From Pomphorhynchus laevis (lineage: Eukaryota > Acanthocephala > Palaeacanthocephala > Echinorhynchida > Pomphorhynchidae), in NCBI GenBank assembly GCA_012934845.2, contig WNNJ02002127.1:62001-126000 (forward strand): a stretch of 64,000 bases of DNA. Direction: 5' to 3'. The position numbers were made by a program, and so were the translations under genes. Below, piece after piece: positions 29,641 to 41,669 of this stretch (its first letter is position 1; each line of letters opens with the position of its first letter). The notes beneath the pieces were generated by a model. The model worked only from the letters and a program-made list of their open reading frames with translations, was not told the origin of the DNA and ran no database searches.

Positions 29641-31481
29641 TAAAGAAGATACGTTTTGTCTATAATCTACAAAAAGGAACAGTTTTCGGAGTGATTGCTC
29701 AACATTGTACATCACATAATAATACGGTTGGTTTTCCAAACGTCAGTGTTGACTTACGAAATCAATTATTATCACGTATAATAGAAGCTTTTTTAATGAC
29801 TCGTGAATCTAAGCTAATGGCTAATAATATACTTGACGACCCATCTCCGCGACTCTTTTCTTTGAGCAACCTTGCACAGCCCGAGGCCCAGTCAGTTGAG
29901 ATAGTTCATGACTCCAATATTCGGTCAGCTTCCGTCGTCAAAGGCGACCATTCTGAGGTTGACATGCCTGTCCTGCAACTCATGTCTCCACGACGACCTT
30001 CGGCATATCACTCAACATCTAAACAATCAAATAATGCTTCTTTGTCACTTCAGCAATCACCAACAATTAAGGAGGGGTTGATATCGCTTCAACCGAATAT
30101 TGATCAACATACCTATGGAACTGCAACATTATCCAGATTAACACTTGCACCATTTTTGAACCTTCCATTTGTAAATTCAAATTGTACTAAAATACAACAA
30201 AATATTTTTGGCACTATTCAGACAAATCCACATGCAGTTCAAAACCTTCTAAGTAATAATTTGGCTCAAAGACTTATGAGTAATCCTGCATTGCTTAGTT
30301 CAATTAAGCTTAACAATCCACAAATGCAAAGAGTGAGGGAGCAGAACCACGAGGTTTCACAATTCGTTAACAATCCGGATTTAATGTGTCAAACAATGGA
30401 AATGATTCGTATTCCTACAACTATACAGGAAATTACGAGAAACCATGACAGAGCCCTGATTAACCTTGAGAGATTACCGAGCGGATATAAAGTTCGACAG
30501 AGAATTTATCGCGATTTTCAAGAACCAATGCTTAATGTGGCACATGAGCAGTTTGGCGATAACCCTCTGAATACTTATTCTAGTTCATCTGGTACAGCTA
30601 ACACTAGTCAAGTAGGAACTGAAAATACAAACCTCCTGCCAAACCCGGTGGCATCTCAGAATACTACATTTCAAATCGATTCGTCTAGTTCATATGTATC
30701 TAATTCAAACCGTTTAGAGTCGCCTTTGCAATCTACGTCAAGCGAAAACACTAATCGGTATTCTACGATGAACCCTCAACAATTATTAGTAGTCGATGCT
30801 GAAAATCCTCTCATGTTATTCGACATGTTGCGGGCATCCAGTTTTAACCCAAATATGAATAATTCTCTTTGCGATCCTGGTATTCTACTTAATCTGCTTA
30901 AGATTCTTCTTAATCTGCTGCGTACATATGAATTTATACAGGACGAAGGACAAAGAGAACAAGTACATCGTGTAATTCATGAGTTTATGAGTCAGTGGCC
31001 AATACCTGAAATTTGTGCTCTATGCACAAATACTCGAGCATTGAGGACGATTGTACAAATTCTAAAGAATCTAATTCGTCTTAGGGACACATCCCCACAA
31101 GTATATTCACAGTTGATATCTTCAAATATAAGCGGTCTAGTCGATAATCAAATGAATAGTCAACCTACTTCATCTGATGTGGATTCTTTTCGATCACCAA
31201 GCAATAGACAAACAGCTTATGCAACAACAGTATTTCAAAATTTACAATACTCAAATCAAGATTATACTGCTTCGTTGTTTCAACCATTAGATCGTCTTCA
31301 TCTCCAGCAACATCAGCCGACAAATCAACAACCAAACCAAACTCAAGAACATCTTTATGCATCCGAACTTGTACAAATGCAGACATTGGGATTCCATAGC
31401 CGTGATACTAATCTGGAAGAGCTTGCTGCATCTATGGGGGACGCAAAAATGGCTGTGGAACGTAATGAAGATTTTGATTGA
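29641..31481 (+). CDS. Ubiquilin-like retrocopy with a long open frame (copy 2)
   Basis: 597 codons including the stop are open from 29691 without a break, and open sense continues upstream to about 29641; the first in-frame ATG is at 29796. Residues count from 29691: STI1-like repeat 168-255 (NNPDLMCQTMEMIR), ubiquilin signature EPMLNVAHEQFGDNP (278-292), second STI1-like region about 350-470, UBA domain 559-594 (TLGFHSRDTNLEELAASMGDA). The N-terminal ubiquitin-like domain is absent; residues 1-55 match nothing I know. There is a small internal duplication (LLNLLKILLNLL). It is intronless. Either a retrogene under constraint or a young retrocopy. Copy 1 is at 14776-16410. Confidence 0.75.
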
Positions 31482-31959
31482 TTGACTATAGTTTTAATTG
31501 ATATTGTAATGTGCTCACTTATTGAATTTAAAATTTTGACATATACTTGACTATATCTTTAAATTAAATATAATTAATGCCTTTTTGTTTTTGACTATGT
31601 ATAGTAGTGCTTTACTGGGTGTTATTTTTGTTTTGCTGAATGATGCTTTTCGTTCTTATGGTTGATAATGTTAATGATTTGATATTGTTAATGATTTGTT
31701 TAATTGATTATGTGATGTTTTACTATTTGAACCCTTTCTTTATTTGTGTATTTTTCTTGCTTCTATCCATTTTGTAGCGAGACAGCAGCATATAAATACA
31801 TGTTTTTATTATTTTAATGTTCAAAACTGTAAAACTTTTCTTTTCTTGATGATGGCAGTTGCCTGTGAAATATTAAATTATCTTTTTCGTGTTTGATTTT
31901 CCTTTTGAAGGAACATTAAATTTTTGATTTTAAATGAGTTAGTACTGATATAATACGCT
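31482..31959. other. AT-rich region after ubiquilin copy 2, with a hammerhead-like motif
   Basis: T-rich sequence without coding sense. At about 31846-31875 it has TTGATGATGGCAGTTGCC...GTGAAAT, which recurs inverted at about 38725-38755 as CTGATGATGGCAGTTGC. The pattern CTGATGA-hairpin-GAAA is the PLE-type terminal signature, so a PLE remnant may lie here. Confidence 0.4.
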
Positions 31960-34900
31960 CTCGCTCTTCTTAAAATAAAAATAGGCTCAACAAATGCTCA
32001 GGTATATTCAGCGATATCAGAAAGGAAACATCAATGACGAGCATCAAGATCAATCGAGCGACGTCGACACTCCCACGCTAGCTGTTACTACAAGAACGTG
32101 TTTTTCTTCTGTAGACAAACATGTCATCCAAGATCGCGATGCGGAGCTCGTAATAGTTCTTGTCGGCACTGTGGAAAGATTGTACATTTTGCAACTGTGT
32201 GCAAGTCGCGATTACAACAAATAAAGAGATTGAATGCGCTGGATACCGATAATCAGGCAACTCGTTTAACTTCAATATTATCGACAACAGGTGATCGATG
32301 CTGCTTGAAAAAGCTGAGATACACATTCGAATTAACGATTCATTAATTTTGGCTTTATTCGATACAGGTAGTTCGGAGAATTTCATAGATTCGGAAGTGG
32401 TTGTCCAGTTGGGACTGAGAGCATATCCGTGCAACGAAAAGGTATCGATGGCCTCGAAAGCTCAAACGTCGGTAGCACTCAACTCGTGTCAAGGAGACAT
32501 ACGTACAAGGAACAAAGCATAGAAACGTTCGCTTCTTATGCTTACCGAATCTGAGCTACCAAATTATTTTGGGCATCCGTTTATGCGCAACTATGAATCC
32601 ATAACAATACGATTCCATGATAGAATGTGTCCATTGATCATTAATACGTTGTCAACAATGCTCGTCGACTCTTCAAGATTGTTTTCTACATTGACATCGG
32701 ATTGCCACCCTATCATCAAAAATCCCGTCGTTATAACAGTGAAGACTATCGATTCATAAAATCAGAACTGGATAGATTGTTGCACGACAAAATTATTGAA
32801 CCTAGCCAGTCTCCATGATGAGCCCAAGTCCTAGTAATTAACAACGGGCGAGCAAAACGTCGAATGGTTGTCGACTATGCTCAAACAATCAATAGATTCA
32901 CATGTCTCGATGCCTATCCATTGCCACGGATCGACGAAATTGTACAGATAGTATGTCAATATCGGGTATTTAGTAGATTTGATCTACAATCAGCTTACCA
33001 TCAATTATCTATTCATCCGAGCGAAAGAGCGTACACAGCGTTCGAAGGCGCGGGCAAATTATATCAGTTTTGCCGAGTACTATTCGGACTCACGAACGCC
33101 CCGACGGTTTTCCAGCGCACGATGGATGACATTATATCCAAGCAAGATATTCACGATATTTTGTGTTCCTTGACGATTTGGTTGTTTGTGGTCAGACAAT
33201 GAGTGAACACGACTTTAATCTGGAAAGATTCCAACACGCAATAGAGTGTTATGGTAACACGATCAATATGGATAAGTGTGAACTTCGTCGATCGTGTATA
33301 AAACTACTTGGATATACCATCTCGAATGGTGAGATGAGACCAGATGACGATCGGGTCCAAGCTTTAAAAGAAATGATACCACATTCTACCCTTAAGGAAT
33401 TAAGACATGTGCGAGGTTTATTCGCACATTATTCGCAATGGATTCATCGATTTTCGGATAAACTACATCCGCTGGTGGTCGCAAAAAAATTTCCGATGGA
33501 CATATCGGCTATTCGTGCTTTCAACCAACTACGAGACGACGTCATTAACGCGAGTATGACGGCCATAGATGAGCAAAAGATGTTCACCGTAGAAACGGAC
33601 GCTTCGGAATTTTGCATAGCAGCTGTGTTAATACAAGATAATAAGCATGTAGCCTTTTTCTCGTGTACGCTACATGACAGTGGTAAAAACTATGCGGCCG
33701 TTGAAAAAGAAGCGTTGGCTATAGTCGAGAGTGTAAAACATTGGCGGCATTACCTTTTGGGACGGCAATTTGAGATAATCACGGATCAAAAAAGTGTGTC
33801 TTTCATTTATACGAAGAATAATAGCAGCATTAAGAATGATAAACTCATTCGTTGGCGCCTAGAGTTGGCCCCATTCAAGTATACTATTTCATACTGCCCA
33901 GGAGAAATGAACTCGCTTGCTGATTCAGTTTCGCGATTTCGGTGTGCATCCATCCATAAATCAACAAGACAACTTCGACTCATTCATTAAACATTATGTC
34001 ATCCAGGAGTAACAAGACTTGCTCACTTTGTCAGATCGCGCAATCTTCCATTTTCGATTGCTGACGTAAAACAGGTAATTATAGAATGTCAAACGTGTGC
34101 AGAAGTCAAACCTTGTTACTACAATCCACAGATACTACGCCTAATCAAATCAACTCAACCATTCGAACGGATCGCGATTGACTTTAAGGGGCCTATTCCA
34201 TCTGCAACGAGAAACCGATATATTCTCGTCGTTATCGACGAGTTGTTTAGGTTCCCTTTTGTTTTTCCATGTTCCGATATATCAGCTCGTACCGTAATTC
34301 GCTGTCTTGATCAGCTTTTTACCCTTTTTGGAACGCCGTCTTTTGTTCATTCGGACCGAGGCACTTCTTTTCTGTCGCAAAAATTATCTACATATCTTCT
34401 GGAGCAGAGAGTGGCTTGTAGCAGAAGTACTCCGTACAATCCCACTGGAAATGGTTAGGTAGAACGGTACAATGGAATCATATGGCGTAATATAGAGCTA
34501 GATTTAAAAACACGTCATTTAACAGTCGACCATTGGGAGAAGTCACTGCCTACTGCACTGCATGCTATACGTTCTCTATTATGCAAGGAAACTGGCGAGA
34601 CGCCACATGAGCGATTTCTGAAGTTCCAGCGATGATCTTATACATGTATGAGCATTCCAACCTGGTTGTTGTGGCCTGGTGAGGTATTAAAGAAACAAAA
34701 TCGAGCTAGCAAATACGATTCTGTCGTTGAAGTCGTAGATCTTTTAAATGCTAGTCCATACTACGCACTTGTCCGATTTAAAGATGGTCGTTAATATACT
34801 ATATCGATTAAGCAGCTTGCTCCATATCCGGATAACGTCACCACCAACCCGACATTGACCACTTCGCGTACGAGCGCCCGGTTAGTCGTCTACACTATAA

Positions 34901-35330
34901 CAGTCAATATGAAGACCCAACGGACAACCAAGACGCGATAAATTTACACATGCCACGTCAACAATATAACGGCCAACATGGAGAGTCCACAGACAATCAC
35001 GACGCGATAAATTTACAGGAGTCTATAAATCAACAAAATTACGAAGGATCTGATAAAAAAGATGTAAGCATTCATCCACGCGATCAAGATTGCATGGAAA
35101 GCAAACTGGATAAGCAACAACAATCCCAAGATGTAACGTATGACCATATGAGGACGTCGGAAGCAAACGAGGAATGCTCGTTTCTTAACGATTCCATGGT
35201 ACGAAGAGAAGAGTCTACTTGTCAACAAATTCGAAAAAGTGGGAGGAAACGAAACCGTCCAGGATATCTCAAAGACTATATCGTCGGGGAGAATGTCTTG
35301 TAATTACTAATAACTTATTAATTTGCTTTA
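31960..35330 (+). mobile_element. Fossil Ty3/Gypsy LTR retrotransposon
   Basis: Parts in order: a gag-end zinc knuckle (about 32150-32215), an aspartic protease (about 32298-32520), reverse transcriptase (about 32760-33250), RNase H (about 33560-33930), an integrase with its zinc-binding start and core (about 33990-34640), and a C-terminal tail or extra frame (34950-35303). The RT-RNase H-integrase order and the RT wording identify Ty3/Gypsy (Metaviridae). I could not find LTRs at either end. It is clearly broken, with roughly half a dozen or more breaks, but domains are easily recognised, so it is of intermediate age. No envelope region was recognised. Confidence 0.85.
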
Positions 35331-35384
35331 ACATCTTTACGTGTTATAGATTGTTCAATAAAGCTCCAGTATAGTTCAATCATG

Positions 35385-35553
35385 GCTCGATCATGCAGAT
35401 GACCTCGAAGCCCCGTTTACGAACGCGCTGCTCGCCACCTGATCCTTGTTATCTCCGGTGATGTAGTGAATGTCGTTCTGGTTGGGCTTCATCCGGCTCA
35501 CGTAGTCCTTCAAGGCGCACATCTCATCGTTGCTAGCGCTCGTGTTGTACTTA
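35385..35553 (-). pseudogene. HSP90 gene fragment
   Basis: On the minus strand the sequence codes for [38 protein letters not shown] and VASSAFV, then, after a small deletion, [13 protein letters not shown]. This is the conserved middle/C-terminal segment of cytosolic HSP90 ([24 protein letters not shown] are hallmarks). HSP90 is an ATP-driven chaperone. Only about 55 codons remain. GC content is far above the neighbourhood, as expected for a highly expressed gene. It lies between the Ty3 fossil and a PLE repeat and is best read as a captured cDNA scrap. Confidence 0.85.
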
Positions 35554-35555
35554 AT

Positions 35556-35970
35556 GAATGGATAATAATATACTTTGTATTAGAATAAGATACTATATAA
35601 TCAAATTGAATAAGAGGAAATACGTCCTTACCACGTATTTTGGCCTTGCTCTATGTTGGATAGAGGAGTTAGGATCCGAAACTTGATAGCATAGCAGTTC
35701 CTCCTGATGACCTCTAATCCTTATTCTAATACAACTTCTGTTATTTATTAGTCAATTTATAAAAATTGGCTTTTATTTTAAATTTCAATTTTAAATTTTA
35801 AGTTGTAGTAAATTATATAAAATCTTATATATTTTTTTTTCGCCAGGGCTAGTAAGTCATTATCATGTATTTTGCCCCGCTGCTATTGGGTCGAGGAATA
35901 TAATCCGAAACCTGATTACATAGCAGTTCTTCCTGAGACCAGTAATCTTTATTCTGATACATCGTATATC
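35556..35970 (+). repeat. PLE-2 terminal repeat plus a second partial repeat
   Basis: The first structured block lies at 35611-35710. Its small hairpin reads TACGT/ACGTA, where most copies have TACAT/ATGTA, a paired change. A second, more diverged block follows at about 35846-35938 (CCCCGCTGCTATTGGG...CCGAAACCTGATTACATAGC). Both are in plus orientation. Confidence 0.75.
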
Positions 35971-36584
35971 TACTAAATATGAATATGTAACTACATCTAA
36001 TATTGATTTCGAAATAATCTAAATTCGAAACATTCCAAGCTTAAAAGTAAGTCAGTTATAATGGAGCTAATGTTACCTCTCATTGGAACACATTTTATTT
36101 GTCCAAAAATAGATGTTCCTACTTTTAAATAATTTTGATTTATCAAAATATTTAAGGATTCTATTAATTCAATTGTATTCATTTATTTATATGTATTTGA
36201 TGGTTTAATTTTAGTTAGATAGGCGTTATAGTTATTATAACATATATGTTTTTCTGAATATAAGATTAATTAATTTTTCTAACTCTTCTTTAATATCTGT
36301 AAAATCTAGATTTGTATAAAGCATACTAAAATCTTACGTATTTATATTCTGAAAATTTATTCCTTTTGTGTTCTAAAAATTCTTTTGTGGAATTAATACT
36401 GAAATAGTGTTCTATACCAGTATTAATTTCGATTACCGTACAATATTTTTTGAAGTGTGCTTTAATTACTTTGAGTATTTTATTCATATCAACAGAAAGT
36501 GGTTTTAATTTACATTTAAAGCACTACATATGAACCTAGATTTTATTGGATATTTTTGTAATTTTGGATTCCAATATAATATAG
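35971..36584 (-). mobile_element. PLE-2 RT fragment, interrupted by a foldback element
   Basis: Minus-strand coding sense includes NYLKVGTSIFGQIKCVPMRG (the motif B region, diverged), then towards 36500 the INTGI and FICSAFKC-like segments. It matches the frame at 22131-23275 with many breaks. It is cut at 36584 and continues at 37095. Confidence 0.75.
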
Positions 36585-37094
36585 AATGACGAATGCCGTT
36601 TCGTCATCACAATGATTCATCAGTGCCAGATCCCTCCCACTACTGGATGCAGACGAGGACTGACAGACGGCAATTAATGAATGAATCAATGTGAATGATG
36701 TACTACAAAATTACTAGTAACATCATCGAGTACTAAATCAGTACTACAGCTTCACCAAAAAAGATCATTAGCAAAAGCACAGGCAAATGCTAGCGCAGGT
36801 CTCTTTAATATCGGCTAACTTTTATTATGAAAAATAATCATTTTGCTAATGATCCTTTTTGGTGAAGCTGTAGTACTAATTTAGTACTCTATGATGTTAC
36901 TAGAAAATTTTCTAGTACATCATTCACATTGATTCATTCATTGATTGCCGTCTGCCAGTCCTCCTCTGCATCCAGTAGTGGGAGGGATCTGGCACTGATG
37001 AGTCATTGTGATGACGAAACGGCATTCGTCATTCTTTCGCGTCTGGCTTACATGTTTTACAAGAAATTCACGCGGAATAGTCTCACTCTCCTTA
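36585..37094. mobile_element. Foldback DNA element with 192-bp inverted arms
   Basis: Arms at 36585-36776 and 36841-37033 are inverted copies with few mismatches, separated by 64 bp. The arm begins AATGACGAATGCCGTTTCGT and itself contains a small hairpin (ATGACGAA/TTCGTCAT). 58 bp of unrelated sequence follow the right arm (37034-37091). The flanks are AATATAATATAG at 36573-36584 and 37095-37106, a 12-bp direct repeat that looks like a target-site duplication. PLE sequence continues on both sides. No transposase: a non-autonomous foldback/MITE-like element of unknown family. Confidence 0.75.
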
Positions 37095-37870
37095 AATATA
37101 ATATAGGTATAGTTTTATTATCTGATTCAACCTTTACACACTTTTTATTCATTATAGAACAGTTACTTGTAATAATTGTTTTAAAACTCAACTCACTACG
37201 TTCATATGTTGGATTTACATTTTAATCATTAGAATTAACCTCTTTCACTATTATATCATAATAAAGCTTTGTGCATATGAGGACAAAGTTATCACTAACT
37301 TTATCAATATTTGTTATTATATATTTATGCTTTAATTTGGTAAGTTCTTTATACATATCTTTATTAATTTTATTTTCCTTTTGTAATTGTTTGTTATTTT
37401 CATTTTATTTTTAAAATGAAAATATTTATTTGTAATTATATTTAAATCATTATAATCAACTTCTTTTATCATTATATCATGATGAAGCTTTTTGCATGTG
37501 ACTACAAAGTTATTACTACCTTTTGAAATGATCAAGGATCTAAAGATGTACCGTTGATAGAACAACTAATATTTGACAATCATCAGTTAGCCATGTTCCA
37601 AATTCAGTGAAGGTTTTCAGAGAGTTTTTAAAATATTAATGTTAAAGCTGTTATGCGTGCGAAGTTAATAACATCTAGCTTTTATTCATGTATCTGTTTC
37701 GACGATAGCTATATTGAACTTGAACAATGTCCCTACTGTATAATAATTTTGATTTATCAAAATATTTAATGATTCTATTAATTCAATTTTATCCATATAT
37801 TTGTATTTACTTGATGGTTTAATTTTTGTTAGATATGCGTTATAGTAATTATAACATGTATGTATATTGT
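37095..37870 (-). mobile_element. PLE-2 fragments continuing after the foldback element
   Basis: 37095-37520 carries the N-terminal part of the RT on the minus strand (NFVVTCKKLHHDIMIKEVDYNDLN), like 14385-14750. 37690-37870 carries another stretch (NYYNAYLTKIKPSSKYKYMDKIELIESLNILINQN, given here only to show the match to residues 151-184 of the best copy is close). The order is not collinear, so at least two pieces are joined. A small piece continues at 38634-38690. Confidence 0.7.
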
Positions 37871-38633
37871 GAATATTCATTGCTTACACTAGTTGTATTC
37901 TTTCAGTGGTCGGTTTGATATTTTCCTCGTGTCATTGTTTGAATCCTATCAGCATCATTGTACACTACAAACAGTGTGGGTGGACCTCATCATAAGTGAG
38001 TCCACGCCTACATTTCTTGTTTCGGTCCTGTTACTGATTTTGCTGAACACCTCGTCGCCGAAATGCTGGTTATATTTGGCTTATATACCAAATTACACCG
38101 AAATATCGCTGAATTTTGTCGGCGACACTGAATTTTGTCGCGGAAATGTAGGCGTGGGCTCACTGCTGATGATGTCCACTCACGCTGATTGTAGTGTGCA
38201 GTGATGCTGATAGGATTCAAACAACAACACGAGGATAATATCAAACCGACAACTGAAAGAATACAACTCGTGTAAGCAATGAATATTCATAATAGTAAAA
38301 GACAGCTTATGGTTTACTGTCCATTGAACATTACATATAAGGACGGAATAAAAAACGGTGTGTGGTGGATTCAAATTGCGAATATTAGTTACCGCCCACA
38401 CCAAATATAGAACACATTAATTGTGTAATTTGGTATATAAGCCAATTATAAATCAGCATTTCGGCGACAAGGAGTTCAACAGAAGCAGTAACAGGAGTGA
38501 AACATGAAATGTAGGCGTTGGCTCACTGCTGATAAGGTCCATCCACGCTGATTGTTGGGTACAGTGATGCTGATAGGATTCAAAAACTACATGAGGATAA
38601 TATCAAACCGATCTCTGAAAGAATATATGTATA
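37871..38633. mobile_element. Foldback-type element with three arm copies, inside PLE-2
   Basis: GAATATTCATTGCTTACACT opens an arm at 37871; its reverse complement closes at about 38290. A further inverted copy of most of the arm follows at 38410-38633. Shared blocks are the GGTTTGATATT segment, ATGCTGATAGGATTCAAA and AAATGTAGGCGT. The PLE reading continues on both sides (TGTATAT at 37861 and ATATATGTATAT at 38630), so the element inserted there. No coding sense was recognised in the arms. Confidence 0.65.
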
Positions 38634-38689
38634 TATTTTCCGAATATAAGATTAATTAATTTTTCTAACGCTTCTTTAATATCTGCTAA

Positions 38690-39001
38690 TTTATAGAAAC
38701 AGGAAAATCGAAAACCAAAGGATTATTCAATATTTTAATGCAACTGCCATCATCAGGAAAAGAAATTTTTTTATTAATAAATAATATAATATGTATATAC
38801 TAAATATAGTAGATATGTAATATAGGTATATAATATAATAGATATATAATATAATAGATATATCTTAACAATAAGATGTATTGACAATGTATCTTTACAA
38901 TATCTCAGTATAATAGATATATATTTTCTCTGTTCATCATGAAAAGCTCGACGTGAAGTCAATAGCCAGTCATCTATTTCCATTAATAATGTAAATGAAA
39001 C
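38690..39001. other. AT-rich spacer with a PLE-type terminal signature
   Basis: The inverted form of the CTGATGATGGCAGTTGC signature lies at about 38725-38760 (minus strand), matching 31846-31875. The rest is a TATA-type low-complexity run (38780-38880) and ordinary AT-rich DNA. No gene. Confidence 0.45.
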
Positions 39002-40925
39002 TTGCGTATCTTGAATACCGATATTGCCTTCTCATCTCCTTCTCTAGCCAACAATGATGCAAAACGCTTTTTTCGTCCAGCTCTTCCTAACACACCCGTT
39101 CAGTTCACAAAACTGACTTACTTTGAGCTCTTCACACAACAATCACTAGATCTTTTATGTCTAACTGAATCCTGGCATACAGATTTTGACGATCTTGCAA
39201 TCTGTAATCCACGTTCCTTCGGTTTTTCTCTTGTTGACTTCACTCGCCTCATTGACTCAACAAAATCAACTACTTCTAATCATGGCGAAATCGTCGCCTT
39301 CGCTCGTATCCCTTCGTTTCTTAAAAAATCGATATATCCTTATCATGAACTACATTTTGAATTGCTCCTTTGTAAATCTTCATTTTCTTTTTATTCAGCT
39401 TGCAATCATCTACTGCCCAGGTTCATATCCATTGTCTTGCTTGTTTTTCAATGGACTCGCCGATCTACTATCAAATCGATCACTACCTTCTTTACCTTTA
39501 ATACTTTTACTTTTCGTCATTTTTATTTTACTGTAGTTCAGTTATTGATGAGGAGGCAAATCACCCCTTGCGGCTAAAGCTTTGGGTTGTAATAATAAAG
39601 CGATTTCGAATAAAACATATTATTACTGCACAAAAAGTGTTGTGCAGTAAATCACTGAATCCTGCCATATTGATTTTGAAGACCTTGTAATCCGTAACCT
39701 ACGTTCCTTCGCATCTTATCTTGTTAACTATGTTCGCCTCATAAACTCAACAAAATCAACAAATTTTTCTAATCAAGGCGACATCGTCGCCTTCGATCGT
39801 ATCCCTGCGTCTCTTAAAAAAATCGAGTTCACCTTACATTGTACTACATTTTAATTGCTCCTCTGTAAATCTTCATTTCTCTCCCTATTCAACTTGCAAT
39901 CATATATCGCCCAAGTTCATCTCCACCGTCTAGCCTATCTTTCAATGAACTTACAGATATATTATCAAATAGTTCACTTTTTTTATACCTTATATGAATG
40001 TATAGAAGTGGATGAGTTCTCCAGGAGAAGTTTCAGGAAGCTCGGGATCAAAATTCTTCGTTTTTCTTGATATTGATGGTGACTCTATAATACGCGCAGC
40101 AAAAAAGACATCAAGAAGTTCAGGACCGTTAGGCTTGATTCGGCATCATTTCCGAAGGGTGCAAATGTTCCTTCTGATTGTCTCTTGTTGATCCCACTCG
40201 ACTCATTAACTCAACGAAATCAACTACTTCTTCCAATCATATAAAAATCGACACCTTCGCAGGTATCCCTTCGTCTCTCAAAAATCGATTTCCGTTTACC
40301 TTTACTGCTTTTGAATTTATCATCCGTAAATCTTTATTCCCTTCCGCTCTTAAACTTGTAATAATCTACCGCATCGGTTAATCACCACCTTGATATATTT
40401 ATAATTAACTCGTCGATCTACTATCAAACCGTTCACTTTCTTCTTTACCTTTAATTATCCTTTGTGATTTATACAACCGTCTAGACTGCCCTTTTGATTC
40501 CGATTTCGTAAAACTTGTCAGTCTTCTGTACGAATTTAGTTTTTATTTACTAACAAATCTCCCCCCACGCATTTTCTTGCTGGCGCTCTTGATATTATCG
40601 TTTTTCCCAGTCTCATTGCATATGTTTCCTTTAAAATTTCGGATATCACCATTCTTTGCACTTATGTTCACACCTTTCAACTTTAGGTCAACCATGTAGA
40701 TCCTCGACATTTATCTCTTAAGCTCCGATTTCCTTGCACTTTTTTTGTCACTTCATATAACTTTTTTACAACTGATAATCTACGCACATTTTCAACTATG
40801 AGCTCTCCTTCATTCTTGATTATATTTTACTTTGCCAGTTCCGATCTCATAAACGATATTCTTGTGCACCTTGTTTCGACTGACTGTAGAATTTCTAAGC
40901 GCATTCAACCTCTTAAAAGATAGAT
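39002..40925 (+). mobile_element. CR1/L2-like LINE 5' region, repeated pieces
   Basis: The APE endonuclease start is present three times in direct order: about 39120-39600 (LDLLCLTESWHTDFDDLAIC), 39650-40010, and 40090-40920. The third runs through the GDFN-like, GALDIIVFP and ISDIT segments that align with 29303-29623, and ends at the linker. All are broken. A perfect 11-bp hairpin (TTACTGCACAA, 39623-39650) sits exactly between the first two pieces. Confidence 0.7.
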
Positions 40926-41118
40926 GGTTTTCTTTCAAGGCTTGACGGAGTTCCCTATCAAACTAAGGTTTACAATGTAAACGAACTTTCCTAACTTTAC
41001 TAGGCGAGAAGCATAAGAGCAAATCTAAAATTATCGCCTCAAATTGTTGCTATGCCTTTTCAACACCAACCACAGGAGGTTTAGCCAACATATACCGAAA
41101 AGACACATACGGATTGAA

Positions 41119-41298
41119 ATAATCCGTATTGAAACACTGAACATTATTTAGAAACGATCAGTGGGTTGAAAGGCCTAAATAATCCGTATTGAAACACTGA
41201 ACATTATTTAGAAACGATCAGTGGGTTGAAAGGCCTGAATAATCCGTATTGAAACACTGAACATTATTTAGAAACCATCAGTGGGTTGAAAGGCCTTG
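41119..41298. repeat. 60-bp tandem repeat, three units
   Basis: Units start ATAATCCGTATTGAAACACT and are nearly identical (two or three single-base differences). They lie within the decayed endonuclease of LINE unit 2. The near identity shows that the amplification is recent relative to the LINE. Confidence 0.9.
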
Positions 41299-41669
41299 CG
41301 AGAAGTAGGAGTCAAATAGAAGGACACAGGTCTGATGATGCTAGAGGTTCAATGTGAGTGGCGTGGTCTACAAAACATACGTTTGAGGTCAGACAAATAT
41401 CTAACAAAAATCGATGATTCCCACAGAAACGAGTGAAGTCTCTCACATGTTGAGTGATACTTAAAACGTTGATTTAGTCGAGTAACTCTAATGAACCACT
41501 ATCACATCCTACTCTCTGTGTACGGTTCCCAATCTGCATGAGGCATATTGAGATCTTCAAAAACTAACACATCGTGCGAAGTAGCGTACTTATGAAAATT
41601 GTTGACAATGCAACCGATCTTAGCGCATGGGCTACGATAAATGAGACCAATGACAATCGGTTGGCGATT

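Noticed and set aside
31900-35400. LTRs of the Ty3/Gypsy fossil
   Set aside because: I compared the sequence before the first domain with that after the last and found no direct repeat, so no LTR is annotated.
40178-40381. Short host-like frame
   Set aside because: It is a scrap of the third CR1/L2-like endonuclease copy.
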